A stretch of 5,889 bases of DNA, taken from contig JAGXGU010000034.1 of assembly GCA_024636575.1 (NCBI GenBank), positions 1 to 5,889 on the forward strand, read 5' to 3'. The stretch is from Altererythrobacter sp. (GTDB lineage Bacteria > Pseudomonadota > Alphaproteobacteria > Sphingomonadales > Sphingomonadaceae). The notes beneath the pieces were generated by a model. It saw nothing but the letters and a program-made list of their open reading frames with translations, was not told the DNA's origin and searched no databases. Positions within the stretch are counted from its first letter, which is position 1, and the number at the start of each line of letters is the position of its first letter. This document shows, in pieces, positions 1 to 5,889 of the stretch. The position numbers were made by a program, and so were the translations under genes.

Positions 1-1
1 A

Positions 2-991
2 TGTATAGCGCTGCGCCCGGCCGCGCCGCGCCATAGCGCACGGATGCTGGTCGCCCGCGGAACCAGCGAATTGTCCGATCGGATCGTCAGCGATCTGCCT
101 GCGCTGCTCAATCGCGGCGATGTGCTGGTATTCAACGATACGCGGGTTATCCCGGCGCAGCTTGAGGGCACCCGAGGGGAAGCGAAGATCGGCGCGACCT
201 TGCACAAGCGAATCGACCTGCGCCGCTGGCAGGCCTTCATCCGCAACGCAAAGCGTCTGCGCGAAGGAGACCGCATCCAGTTCGCCAATGATGTTGCCGC
301 TATCGCCGAACAACGCCATGCAGATGGCAGCTTCACGATCTCCTTCGAAGGCGATGAACCGGTAGAAACCCTGCTCGAACGCGCGGGCCGGATGCCGCTG
401 CCGCCCTATATCGCAGGCAAGCGCCCGACGGACGAGCGCGACAAGTCCGACTATCAGACCATTTTCGCGCGGGAAGACGGCGCGGTTGCCGCGCCCACCG
501 CCGCGCTGCATTTTACCCCGGAATTGATCGCCGCGTTGGATGATGCCGGGATCGTGCGTGAAATGCTGACCCTGCATGTCGGGGCGGGGACTTTCCTGCC
601 CGTAAAGGCTGATGATACCGCCGACCATGCGATGCATGCCGAATGGGGCCGGATCGATGCCGCGACTGCGGACCGGCTCAATGCCGCGCGCGCCGCAGGT
701 AACCGGGTGATCGCAGTGGGCACCACCAGCCTGCGCCTGCTCGAAAGTGCAGCGGGGGAAGACAAAATCATCCGCCCTTTCGCAGGCGACACCTCGATCT
801 TCATTACCCCGGGTTACCAATTCCGCGCGATTGACGGGTTGATGACCAATTTCCATCTGCCAAAATCGACCCTGTTCATGTTGGTCAGCGCGCTGATGGG
901 GCTGGAGCGGATGCAGGGCCTCTATGCCCATGCGATCGCTGGGAATTACCGGTTTTACAGCTATGGCGATTCCAGCCTGCTCATCCCGTAA
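2..991 (+). CDS. queA: QueA, S-adenosylmethionine:tRNA ribosyltransferase-isomerase (5' partial)
   Basis: QueA transfers and isomerises the ribosyl group of S-adenosylmethionine onto preQ1 at tRNA position 34, giving epoxyqueuosine; it is a cytoplasmic enzyme. The frame is open back to the left edge and reads IALRPAAPR before the first in-window ATG at 44. That matches the conserved QueA N-terminus, so the ATG at 44 is internal and about 14 residues are missing compared with E. coli QueA. Family motifs appear in order: NDTRVIPAQL (from about nt 134), MPLPPYI (nt 392), GAVAAPTAALHF (nt 479), LHVGAGTF (about nt 570-595), AVGTTSLRLLES, and TNFHLPKSTLFMLVSA near the C-terminus. The protein ends intact in YGDSSLLIP, slightly shorter than the E. 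coli tail. It acts downstream of Tgt, which is encoded about 2.5 kb further right. Identity is certain; only the start lies outside the window. Confidence 0.97.
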   Translation, partial: CIALRPAAPRHSARMLVARGTSELSDRIVSDLPALLNRGDVLVFNDTRVIPAQLEGTRGEAKIGATLHKRIDLRRWQAFIRNAKRLREGDRIQFANDVAAIAEQRHADGSFTISFEGDEPVETLLERAGRMPLPPYIAGKRPTDERDKSDYQTIFAREDGAVAAPTAALHFTPELIAALDDAGIVREMLTLHVGAGTFLPVKADDTADHAMHAEWGRIDAATADRLNAARAAGNRVIAVGTTSLRLLESAAGEDKIIRPFAGDTSIFITPGYQFRAIDGLMTNFHLPKSTLFMLVSALMGLERMQGLYAHAIAGNYRFYSYGDSSLLIP

Positions 992-1033
992 GCATCGCTT
1001 GCATTTCCACCGGCTATCGCCACTAGTAACGCG

Positions 1034-1969
1034 GTGAGCGAACCCATCCTGAAAATCGAAAACCTGACAAAAGTCTATTCCGGCGGCTTCAAGGCGCTGG
1101 ACGATGTCGATCTGCAAATCACCAAGGGCGAGATTTTCGCGCTGCTGGGCCCCAATGGCGCGGGCAAGACCACGTTGATCGGTGCGGTGTGCGGCCTGGT
1201 CCGTCCGACATCGGGCACCATCCGCGCATTTGGCGATGATCTGTCGCATAATTGGCGGTCGGCGCGGGCGCGCATCGGGCTGGTGCCGCAGGAATTATCG
1301 ACCGACATGTTCGAGACTGTCCGGCGCGCTGTCAGCTTTTCGCGCGGGTTGTTCGGGTGCAAATCCGATCCGGCCCGGATCGAGGATATCCTCAAGTCGC
1401 TGAGCCTGTGGGACAAGCGTGACGAACAGATCCGCAAATTGTCCGGCGGGATGAAGCGCCGCGTGCTGATTGCCAAGGCATTAGCACATGACCCGGAATT
1501 GCTGTTTCTCGATGAGCCGACTGCCGGGGTGGACGTGGAACTTCGCCGAGACATGTGGCGCCTGATCGGCAATCTGCGGGATCAGGGCGTTACCGTGATC
1601 CTGACCACGCATTACATCGAAGAAGCTGAGGAAATGGCCGACCGGGTGGGCGTAATTCGCGATGGCAAGTTGCTGATGGTGGACGACAAGACATCCATGA
1701 TGGCGCGGCTCGGACGGACAGAGGCGCATATTTCCCTCTCTGCCCCGATGGGCGAGATTCCTCCGGAAATCAGCGAATTTCCGGTTCATCTGGCGAAGGA
1801 CGGTATGGAATTATGCTATCGCGGCGGCGACGGAACCGGGCTGGGTAGCCGCGAAGTTGCAGAACTGACCAAGGCGCTGACCGCGCATGGTATCGATTAT
1901 ATCGGAATCGAAATCAGGGAATCCTCGCTCGAAGACATCTTTGTTGGCCTGGTGGAGGACCGCACATGA
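1034..1969 (+). CDS. yadG: ABC transporter ATP-binding protein, YadG-like (ABC-2 exporter ATPase)
   Basis: This is the cytoplasmic ATPase subunit of an ABC-2 type exporter, 311 residues against about 308 for E. coli YadG. All nucleotide-binding motifs are present: Walker A GPNGAGKTT (39-47), Q-loop Q86, signature LSGGM (136-140), Walker B LLFLDE (156-161) with the following EPTAGVD D-loop segment, and the switch histidine H193 in TTHYIEEAEE. A C-terminal extension (about 220-311) ends in the LEDIFVGLV segment usual for this subfamily. The GTG at 1034 is the only possible start, because the same frame is closed by the queA stop 42 nt upstream with no other start codon between. No good Shine-Dalgarno sequence precedes it, so translation may depend on queA read-through. 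It overlaps the permease gene by 4 nt and surely pairs with it. The substrate is unknown. Confidence 0.93.
   Translation: MSEPILKIENLTKVYSGGFKALDDVDLQITKGEIFALLGPNGAGKTTLIGAVCGLVRPTSGTIRAFGDDLSHNWRSARARIGLVPQELSTDMFETVRRAVSFSRGLFGCKSDPARIEDILKSLSLWDKRDEQIRKLSGGMKRRVLIAKALAHDPELLFLDEPTAGVDVELRRDMWRLIGNLRDQGVTVILTTHYIEEAEEMADRVGVIRDGKLLMVDDKTSMMARLGRTEAHISLSAPMGEIPPEISEFPVHLAKDGMELCYRGGDGTGLGSREVAELTKALTAHGIDYIGIEIRESSLEDIFVGLVEDRT
1954..1958 (+). promoter_or_regulatory. Shine-Dalgarno site of the permease gene
   Basis: A perfect GGAGG lies inside the end of the ATPase gene, 7 nt before the ATG at 1966. It supports that start and suggests that the permease is translated efficiently in its own right as well as by coupling across the ATGA overlap. 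Confidence 0.75.
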
Positions 1970-2736
1970 TCGGTTTCAACCCGCGCGCTGCCTGGGCAAT
2001 CTATGTGCGCGAAGTGATGCGGGCGATGCGCACGGCGATGCAATCCCTGCTGGCACCGGTGCTCACTACGTCGCTGTACTTCATCGTTTTCGGCGCGGCG
2101 ATCGGCGGGCGGATGGAATCGGTCGGAGGCGTCAATTACGGCGCGTTCATCGTGCCCGGTCTGCTGCTGCTCACACTGCTGAGCGAAAGCACTAGCAACG
2201 CCAGCTTCGGCATCTACATGCCGCGCTTCACCGGCACGATCTACGAACTGCTGTCCGCACCGGTTGGCGTGGCGGAGACATTAGCCGGTTTTGTCGGGGC
2301 GGCGGTGACCAAATCGTTGATCCTGGCATCGATCATCCTGCTTACGGCGACCCTGTTCGTCGATTACCAAATTAGGCATCCGATCCTTGCGGTTGGGTAT
2401 ATCATGCTGGTCGCCTCGTCATTTTCGCTGTTCGGGTTCATCCTTGGCATCTGGGCGGACAATTTCGAGAAACTGAGCATCGTCCCGCTGCTGTTCCTGA
2501 TGCCGCTGACGTTCCTGGGCGGAACCTTCTATTCCATCGACATGCTGCCCGATCCATGGCGCAGCGTCGCGCTGGTCAATCCGATCGTCTATCTGGTGAA
2601 CGGGCTGCGCTGGACATTCTACGGCACGTCGGACGTCAATATCTGGCTATCCTTCGGAATCACGATGGGGTTCCTGACTGCCTGCGTCGCGGTGATTGCA
2701 TTCATCTTCAAGACCGGCTGGCGGCTCAGGACGTAA
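1966..2736 (+). CDS. yadH: ABC-2 type transporter permease, YadH-like
   Basis: This is the membrane subunit that pairs with the preceding ATPase. It has 256 residues, the same length as E. coli YadH as I recall it. Hydrophobic segments lie near 28-47, 60-74, 107-131, 139-163, 171-190 and 228-250, as expected for the six-helix ABC-2 fold. Family landmarks are visible: YELLSAPV (93-100, the coupling region), PLTFLGGTFYS (180-190) and NPIVYLVNGLR (205-215). The start is well supported by GGAGG 7 nt upstream and the ATGA overlap with the ATPase stop. The last 11 nt overlap the convergent TSUP gene. YadGH-type systems are exporters of unknown substrate; related ABC-2 systems export drugs, polysaccharides or lipids. 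No glycan or lipid gene is nearby to suggest which. Confidence 0.92.
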   Translation: MIGFNPRAAWAIYVREVMRAMRTAMQSLLAPVLTTSLYFIVFGAAIGGRMESVGGVNYGAFIVPGLLLLTLLSESTSNASFGIYMPRFTGTIYELLSAPVGVAETLAGFVGAAVTKSLILASIILLTATLFVDYQIRHPILAVGYIMLVASSFSLFGFILGIWADNFEKLSIVPLLFLMPLTFLGGTFYSIDMLPDPWRSVALVNPIVYLVNGLRWTFYGTSDVNIWLSFGITMGFLTACVAVIAFIFKTGWRLRT

Positions 2737-3493
2737 ACCAGCCCCAGATCAGCCTTCCGGTCAGGCCAAGCGAGGCAATGATCATCAGCGGCCGAATCAC
2801 CCGCGCGCCGTGACGCATGGCAAAACGGGACCCCAGAAAACCGCCCAGCATCGCACCCGCAGCCATCGTGAGACCCAGCAGGCACACTATCTTGCCGCCT
2901 AGTGCAAACACGATCACCGATGCCCAATTGGTGGCTGCGTTGAACAATTTTGTATTGGCCGTCGCGCGGGTAAGACCCTGGCCGCGCAGACCGACAAGGC
3001 TGGCGGTAAAGAATTGTCCCGTGCCGGGGCCGAAGAACCCGTCGTACAACCCAATCCCGCCAGCCACCGGCGCATAGCCCTTGCGGGTCAATCGTTCATG
3101 CGCGTCGACATCGGTCATGGAGGGACTAAAGATCACATAGGCGGCCAGTATCAGCAGGAAAACTGGCACAATATAGGTCAGCACGCCGGGCGATATCTGC
3201 TGCACCAGCAGCGCCCCGCTCGCCGCGCCAGCGAAGGCGAGGGCTACCAGCGGCAAATTCTCCCGCACCTGCACCAGCCCGCCTTTCCAGTAATTGCGGC
3301 AGGCCATGCTGGTGCCGAACACCGATTGCAATTTGTTGGTGCCCAGCGCCAGATGTGGCGGCATTCCGGTGGCAAGCAGGGCGGGCATCATTACCAGACC
3401 CCCGCCGCCAGCGATGGAATCGACAAATCCGGTGAATATCGCGACCGCGAACAGAGCGGGATAAAGCCATGCAGCAACTTCGAATGATTCCAT
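2726..3493 (-). CDS. TSUP (TauE/SafE, YfcA-like) family membrane transporter
   Basis: This is a polytopic inner-membrane protein of 255 residues (E. coli YfcA has about 269). The TSUP internal two-fold repeat is clear: DSIAGGGGLV (25-34) followed by LGTNKLQSVFG (50-60) in the first half, and YDGFFGPGTGQF (150-161) followed by TANTKLFNAATNW (178-190) in the second half. Between them lie several hydrophobic helices (about 9-27, 80-98, 104-122, 139-150, 190-207, 207-225 and 232-252). I chose the ATG at 3493 because GGAGG sits 6 nt before it and the protein then begins MESFEVAAW directly at the first helix. A longer frame back to 3553 would run into the tgt start. Family members move sulfite, sulfonates, sulfoacetate or related small organic anions; the substrate here cannot be told. 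The gene runs opposite to all its neighbours and sits between yadH and tgt. Confidence 0.92.
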   Translation of the reverse strand: MESFEVAAWLYPALFAVAIFTGFVDSIAGGGGLVMMPALLATGMPPHLALGTNKLQSVFGTSMACRNYWKGGLVQVRENLPLVALAFAGAASGALLVQQISPGVLTYIVPVFLLILAAYVIFSPSMTDVDAHERLTRKGYAPVAGGIGLYDGFFGPGTGQFFTASLVGLRGQGLTRATANTKLFNAATNWASVIVFALGGKIVCLLGLTMAAGAMLGGFLGSRFAMRHGARVIRPLMIIASLGLTGRLIWGWFTS

Positions 3494-3499
3494 TATTTG

Positions 3500-3504
3500 C
3501 CTCC
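3500..3504 (-). promoter_or_regulatory. Shine-Dalgarno site of the TSUP gene
   Basis: Read on the minus strand this is a perfect GGAGG, 6 nt before the ATG at 3493. It decides the start over the longer upstream frame. A GC hairpin lies only 2 nt further upstream (3507-3520). Confidence 0.75.
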
Positions 3505-3506
3505 GC

Positions 3507-3520
3507 GGGGGTTTGCCCCC
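3507..3520. repeat. Short GC inverted repeat in the TSUP/tgt divergent region
   Basis: GGGGG-TTTG-CCCCC forms a perfect 5-bp stem with a 4-nt loop. It lies between the divergent starts, in the leader of the TSUP mRNA next to its ribosome binding site and also upstream of tgt. There is no T-run on either side, so it is not a standard intrinsic terminator. It could modulate translation or be chance in GC-rich DNA. Confidence 0.4.
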
Positions 3521-3551
3521 TGTGGCCGCTGCCGCTAAGGGCCGCAAGCCC

Positions 3552-4697
3552 ATGACCGAAACTCACGCCCCCAGGTTCGAATTTTCCATCGCCGCCACTG
3601 ACGGCAAAGCGCGTACCGGCCGCATCGCCATGCGCCGCGGCGACATTCGCACGCCCGCATTCATGCCGGTGGGAACGGCGGCAACGGTGAAGGCGATGAA
3701 ACCGGAAACCGTAAGAGCGACCGGCGCGGATATCATCCTCGGCAATACCTATCATCTGATGCTGCGCCCCGGTGCCGAACGCGTGGCGCGGCTGGGCGGC
3801 CTGCACAAATTCATGAACTGGCACCGGCCGATCCTGACCGATAGTGGCGGCTACCAGGTGATGAGCCTGTCGGATTTGCGTAAACTGACCGAGGAAGGGG
3901 TGGAATTCCGCAGCCACCTCGACGGTTCGAAACACATGCTGACACCCGAACGGTCGATGGAAATTCAGCGCCTGCTCGGGTCAGACATTGTCATGGCTTT
4001 CGACGAATGCCCGCGGGCCGACCAACCCCGTGAAGTGATAGAAGCGAGCATGGAAATGTCGATGCGGTGGGCGCAGCGCAGCCGTGATGCTTTCGATGCG
4101 GGCGGGGACCATGCTGCCGGTGCCGCGCTGTTCGGCATCCAGCAGGGCGCACTGGACGAGGAATTGCGCGGCCGATCGGCCGATGCCCTGACCGCAATCG
4201 GCTTCGATGGCTATGCGATTGGCGGCCTCGCCGTGGGCGAAGGGCAGGAAGCGATGTTCGCTACGCTCGATTTTGCGCCTGACCAATTGCCCGCAGACCG
4301 CCCGCGTTACCTGATGGGGGTCGGCAAGCCCGATGATCTGGTCGGCGCGGTGGAGCGCGGGGTCGACATGTTCGATTGCGTGCTGCCGAGCCGGTCCGGC
4401 CGCAACGGCCAGGCTTTCACCTGGAACGGCCCGATCAACCTGCGCAACGCCCGCTTTGCGGAAGATACCGGGCCGCTGGATGATCGCTGTACCTGTGCCA
4501 CCTGCGCTACCTACACCCGCGCCTATCTGCATCATCTGGTCAAATCGGGCGAGATCCTCGGCGCAATGCTGATGACCGAACATAACATTGCCTTTTACCA
4601 GCAGCTTATGCAGGCAATGCGCGATGCCATCGGGGAAGGGCGCTTTGCCAGTTTTGCAGCGGGCTTCCGCAAAGATTATTTCAAGAAAGCAGCCTGA
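3552..4697 (+). CDS. tgt: Tgt, bacterial tRNA-guanine(34) transglycosylase
   Basis: Tgt exchanges guanine 34 for preQ1 in tRNAs with GUN anticodons, the step before QueA in queuosine synthesis; it is a soluble cytoplasmic TIM-barrel enzyme. I chose the ATG at 3552 (381 residues, MTETHAPRFEF), with a weak AAGG about 11 nt upstream; the frame extends only by a TTG at 3513. Residues line up with Z. mobilis Tgt at a constant offset of 5: base-binding D97 (TDSGGYQ) and D151 with C153 (FDEC), GIQQG at 195-199, V228 in GGLAVGE (the bacterial preQ1-type residue), nucleophile D275 (DMFDCV), and the zinc site C313, C315, C318 and H344. All catalytic and metal residues are present, so it should be active. 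It is followed by a 1-nt overlapping chorismate mutase gene. Confidence 0.97.
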   Translation: MTETHAPRFEFSIAATDGKARTGRIAMRRGDIRTPAFMPVGTAATVKAMKPETVRATGADIILGNTYHLMLRPGAERVARLGGLHKFMNWHRPILTDSGGYQVMSLSDLRKLTEEGVEFRSHLDGSKHMLTPERSMEIQRLLGSDIVMAFDECPRADQPREVIEASMEMSMRWAQRSRDAFDAGGDHAAGAALFGIQQGALDEELRGRSADALTAIGFDGYAIGGLAVGEGQEAMFATLDFAPDQLPADRPRYLMGVGKPDDLVGAVERGVDMFDCVLPSRSGRNGQAFTWNGPINLRNARFAEDTGPLDDRCTCATCATYTRAYLHHLVKSGEILGAMLMTEHNIAFYQQLMQAMRDAIGEGRFASFAAGFRKDYFKKAA

Positions 4698-4999
4698 TGC
4701 CCAAACAACCTGAAAATTGTGAAACGATGGAAGAAGTGCGCGAAGGCGTTGACACCACCGACCGGGAATTGGTGACGCTGCTGGCCCGTCGGTTTGGCTA
4801 TATGGAGGCTGCAGCGCGGATCAAACCGGATCGCGATGCCGTGCGCGATGAACCGCGCAAGGCCAAGGTTATCTCGGCAGCGATAAAGGAAGCGACTGCG
4901 CACGGCCTGCCGGAAACGGTGATCGGCCAGATGTGGGAAGTGCTGGTGGAAGGCTCGATTGCGTACGAATTCGCACGGTGGGACGATATTGCTCGATAG
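4697..4999 (+). CDS. AroQ-class chorismate mutase, PchB-like
   Basis: This is a small all-helical enzyme of 100 residues that most likely converts chorismate to prephenate for Phe and Tyr synthesis, working as an intertwined dimer in the cytoplasm. The N-terminus PENCETMEEVREGVD resembles PchB (isochorismate-pyruvate lyase) in layout. The three cationic active-site residues are present: R15 (VREGVD), R32 (LLARRFGY) and K43 (AARIKPD), equivalent to PchB R14, R31 and K42. At the fourth catalytic position, Gln in E. coli and PchB, this protein has E91 (IAYEF). The start ATG shares one base with the tgt stop (TGATG), with only a weak AAGAAAG purine stretch before it, so translation is probably coupled to tgt. 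A lyase role is possible, but no isochorismate synthase or siderophore gene is in view, so mutase is the better call. Confidence 0.88.
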   Translation: MPKQPENCETMEEVREGVDTTDRELVTLLARRFGYMEAAARIKPDRDAVRDEPRKAKVISAAIKEATAHGLPETVIGQMWEVLVEGSIAYEFARWDDIAR

Positions 5000-5037
5000 G
5001 CATTTAAAGTTTCTATTGAATTCAGGATGATATGCCG

Positions 5038-5065
5038 TTGGCAAACACGGAATACTTGCTATCCT
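5038..5065 (+). promoter_or_regulatory. Candidate sigma-70-type promoter for the peptidase-like gene
   Basis: A -35-like TTGGCA (5038-5043) and a -10-like TATCCT (5060-5065) are separated by 16 nt, five and four matches to the consensus. They would place the transcript start near 5072, about 27 nt before the ATG at 5099. The -35 box is part of a small inverted repeat TGCC-GTT-GGCA (5033-5043). The rest of the 99-nt gap after the chorismate mutase is AT-richer, and I see no strong terminator hairpin in it. Confidence 0.4.
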
Positions 5066-5067
5066 GT

Positions 5068-5077
5068 CTAGCGCTAG
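5068..5077. repeat. 10-bp perfect palindrome at the predicted transcript start
   Basis: CTAGCGCTAG is a perfect palindrome lying 2 nt after the candidate -10 box and covering the expected +1 position. That is a suitable place for a repressor site, but a single 10-bp palindrome can occur by chance. Confidence 0.3.
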
Positions 5078-5098
5078 TGAAGGCGTTTGGGGGGTATT

Positions 5099-5889
5099 AT
5101 GAGATTCTTGCTGGTTATGGCCGTTTCTGCCGGGTTCCTTATGCCGCAGGCGGCAGCGGGCGAAACGCTGGAGGAAACCGCAGCAGTATTTGGGCTTCGT
5201 GAAACCGTGCAGCAGATGAGCCTGTCACCTTCGGGCCGGAAACTGGCCTATATCTCGCCGGTGGGTTCCTCGACCGAAGTGATCTTCGTGATCGATCTGG
5301 GTGGTTCCGGGCAGCAGGTTCCGATCATGAAATTCAACGAGCCGCGCGGCAACCTTACGCAGTGTGACTGGGCCACGGATGACCGTCTTGTCTGCGAAGC
5401 GCAATTCACGTTTGATGACGCAGGCATCCTAATCGGTTCGACGCGGCTGTTTGCCATGGGTGCCGATGGCAGCAATGTGCAGGTGCTGACCCAGCGACCA
5501 TCGAGTCGCGAACTCGGCTTCCGGCAGGATGGCGGCGATGTGATTGCGCTTGATCTCGACGGGGAGCCGAACAAGATCTTGATGACCCGCCAATGGGTCA
5601 AGGAAAGTACTGCCGGCACGCGTCTCGCAAATACCGATGAAGGTCTGGGCGTTGATGTAGTTGATGTCACCAATGGTCGCCGGAGGGCGATCGAGAGCGC
5701 CGAAAGCGATGCTATCGCGTATATTGCGGACGAAGATGGGCGCGTGCGAATAAAGGTCATTCAGGCCATGGCTAATGGGGGGATGTTGTCCGCCAAGCGC
5801 CTGTTCTATTTCCGGGCGGCGGATTCCAATCGCTGGAACCTGCTTTCCAGGGTCGAGGTGGACAGCCAGACCTATTCCGGTCTCTACCC
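5099..5889 (+). CDS. Exported S9-family (prolyl oligopeptidase-like) peptidase, N-terminal part (3' partial)
   Basis: The frame is open from the ATG at 5099 to the right edge, giving 263 residues with no stop. It begins with a Sec-type signal peptide: a very short n-region (MR), a hydrophobic core (about 3-15) and an AAA site (18-20) for cleavage before G21, so the protein should be periplasmic or secreted. The mature start FGLRETVQQMSLSPSGRKL (31-49) and the following Asp/Gly-rich beta-strand pattern resemble the N-terminal propeller of S9 peptidases common in sphingomonads. CDWATDDRLVC (89-99) holds a cysteine pair that could form a disulfide. The catalytic Ser/Asp/His domain would lie beyond the window, so peptidase activity is inferred and not seen. 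The start is preceded by a G-run (5089-5094) ending 4 nt upstream, a poor ribosome site; an in-frame TTG at 5087 is a less likely start. Family members are usually around 650 residues. Confidence 0.8.
   Translation, partial: MRFLLVMAVSAGFLMPQAAAGETLEETAAVFGLRETVQQMSLSPSGRKLAYISPVGSSTEVIFVIDLGGSGQQVPIMKFNEPRGNLTQCDWATDDRLVCEAQFTFDDAGILIGSTRLFAMGADGSNVQVLTQRPSSRELGFRQDGGDVIALDLDGEPNKILMTRQWVKESTAGTRLANTDEGLGVDVVDVTNGRRRAIESAESDAIAYIADEDGRVRIKVIQAMANGGMLSAKRLFYFRAADSNRWNLLSRVEVDSQTYSGLY

Noticed and set aside
1..36. Small reading frame starting at the ATG at position 1
   Set aside because: It encodes only 11 residues before a stop and lies in another frame over the queA N-terminus.
44..991. queA starting at the ATG at 44
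   Set aside because: The frame continues upstream with residues IALRPAAPR that match the conserved QueA N-terminus, so the true start is left of the window and this ATG is internal.
3513..3551. Longer tgt starting at TTG 3513
   Set aside because: It would add 13 residues rich in Ala, Pro and Lys that do not look like the Tgt N-terminus, would start inside the GC hairpin, and lacks a ribosome site. ATG 3552 fits the family length.
3494..3553. Longer TSUP protein starting at 3553 on the minus strand
   Set aside because: The 20 extra residues are not hydrophobic or family-like and would overlap the tgt start, while GGAGG lies correctly before the ATG at 3493.
3126..3935. 269-codon minus-strand frame spanning TSUP and tgt
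   Set aside because: It covers the TSUP gene in a different frame and then runs antisense through tgt. The protein is His/Arg/Gly-rich with no recognisable motif, typical of a shadow frame in GC-rich DNA.
4676..5044. 122-codon minus-strand frame over the chorismate mutase gene
   Set aside because: It lies antisense to the chorismate mutase, whose catalytic residues are clearly encoded on the plus strand. The minus-strand product shows no family motif.
5248..5760. 170-codon minus-strand frame at the right end
   Set aside because: It is antisense to the exported peptidase-like gene. Its product is Ser/Arg/Pro-rich without family features, while the plus strand has a signal peptide and an S9-like pattern.
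1..5889. Mobile elements, CRISPR, tRNA/rRNA genes, phage defence genes or a preQ1 riboswitch
   Set aside because: No transposase-like product, terminal repeats, regular spaced repeats or tRNA-like cloverleaf was seen. No preQ1-type leader is apparent upstream of the genes present.

Overview
The window is a GC-rich stretch of ordinary bacterial chromosome, densely packed with genes. It most likely comes from an alphaproteobacterium of the Sphingomonadales (Sphingomonas/Erythrobacter type). The Tgt protein matches, as I recall it, the Zymomonas mobilis enzyme residue for residue through its active site and zinc site. The secreted peptidase-like protein at the right edge is also of a type common in sphingomonads. 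This placement rests on recalled family features, not on a search.

Layout from left to right: queA (its first residues lie left of the window) is followed after a 42-nt gap by a two-gene ABC-2 exporter of the YadG/YadH type, with a 4-nt ATGA overlap between ATPase and permease. The permease stop overlaps by 11 nt the stop of a convergent minus-strand gene for a TSUP (TauE/SafE, YfcA-like) membrane transporter. That gene is divergent from tgt across only 58 nt. tgt is followed, with a 1-nt TGATG overlap, by a small AroQ-class chorismate mutase that resembles PchB. A 99-nt non-coding gap with a plausible sigma-70 promoter and a 10-bp palindrome then leads to an exported protein that looks like the N-terminal part of an S9-family peptidase. 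That gene stays open to the right edge and is incomplete.

Functionally, QueA and Tgt are two steps of queuosine synthesis at the wobble base of tRNAs for Tyr, His, Asn and Asp. Tgt inserts preQ1 and QueA then adds the epoxycyclopentane ring. In many bacteria the two genes are adjacent; here an exporter pair and an opposite-strand transporter lie between them. The chorismate mutase coupled to tgt belongs to Phe/Tyr synthesis. No substrate can be assigned to either transporter from sequence alone.

I see no mobile element, CRISPR array, tRNA, rRNA or convincing new system. The points worth a second look are modest: the split queA/tgt arrangement, the glutamate at the usual catalytic glutamine position of the chorismate mutase, the tgt-chorismate mutase coupling, and the small regulatory regions upstream of the TSUP and peptidase genes.
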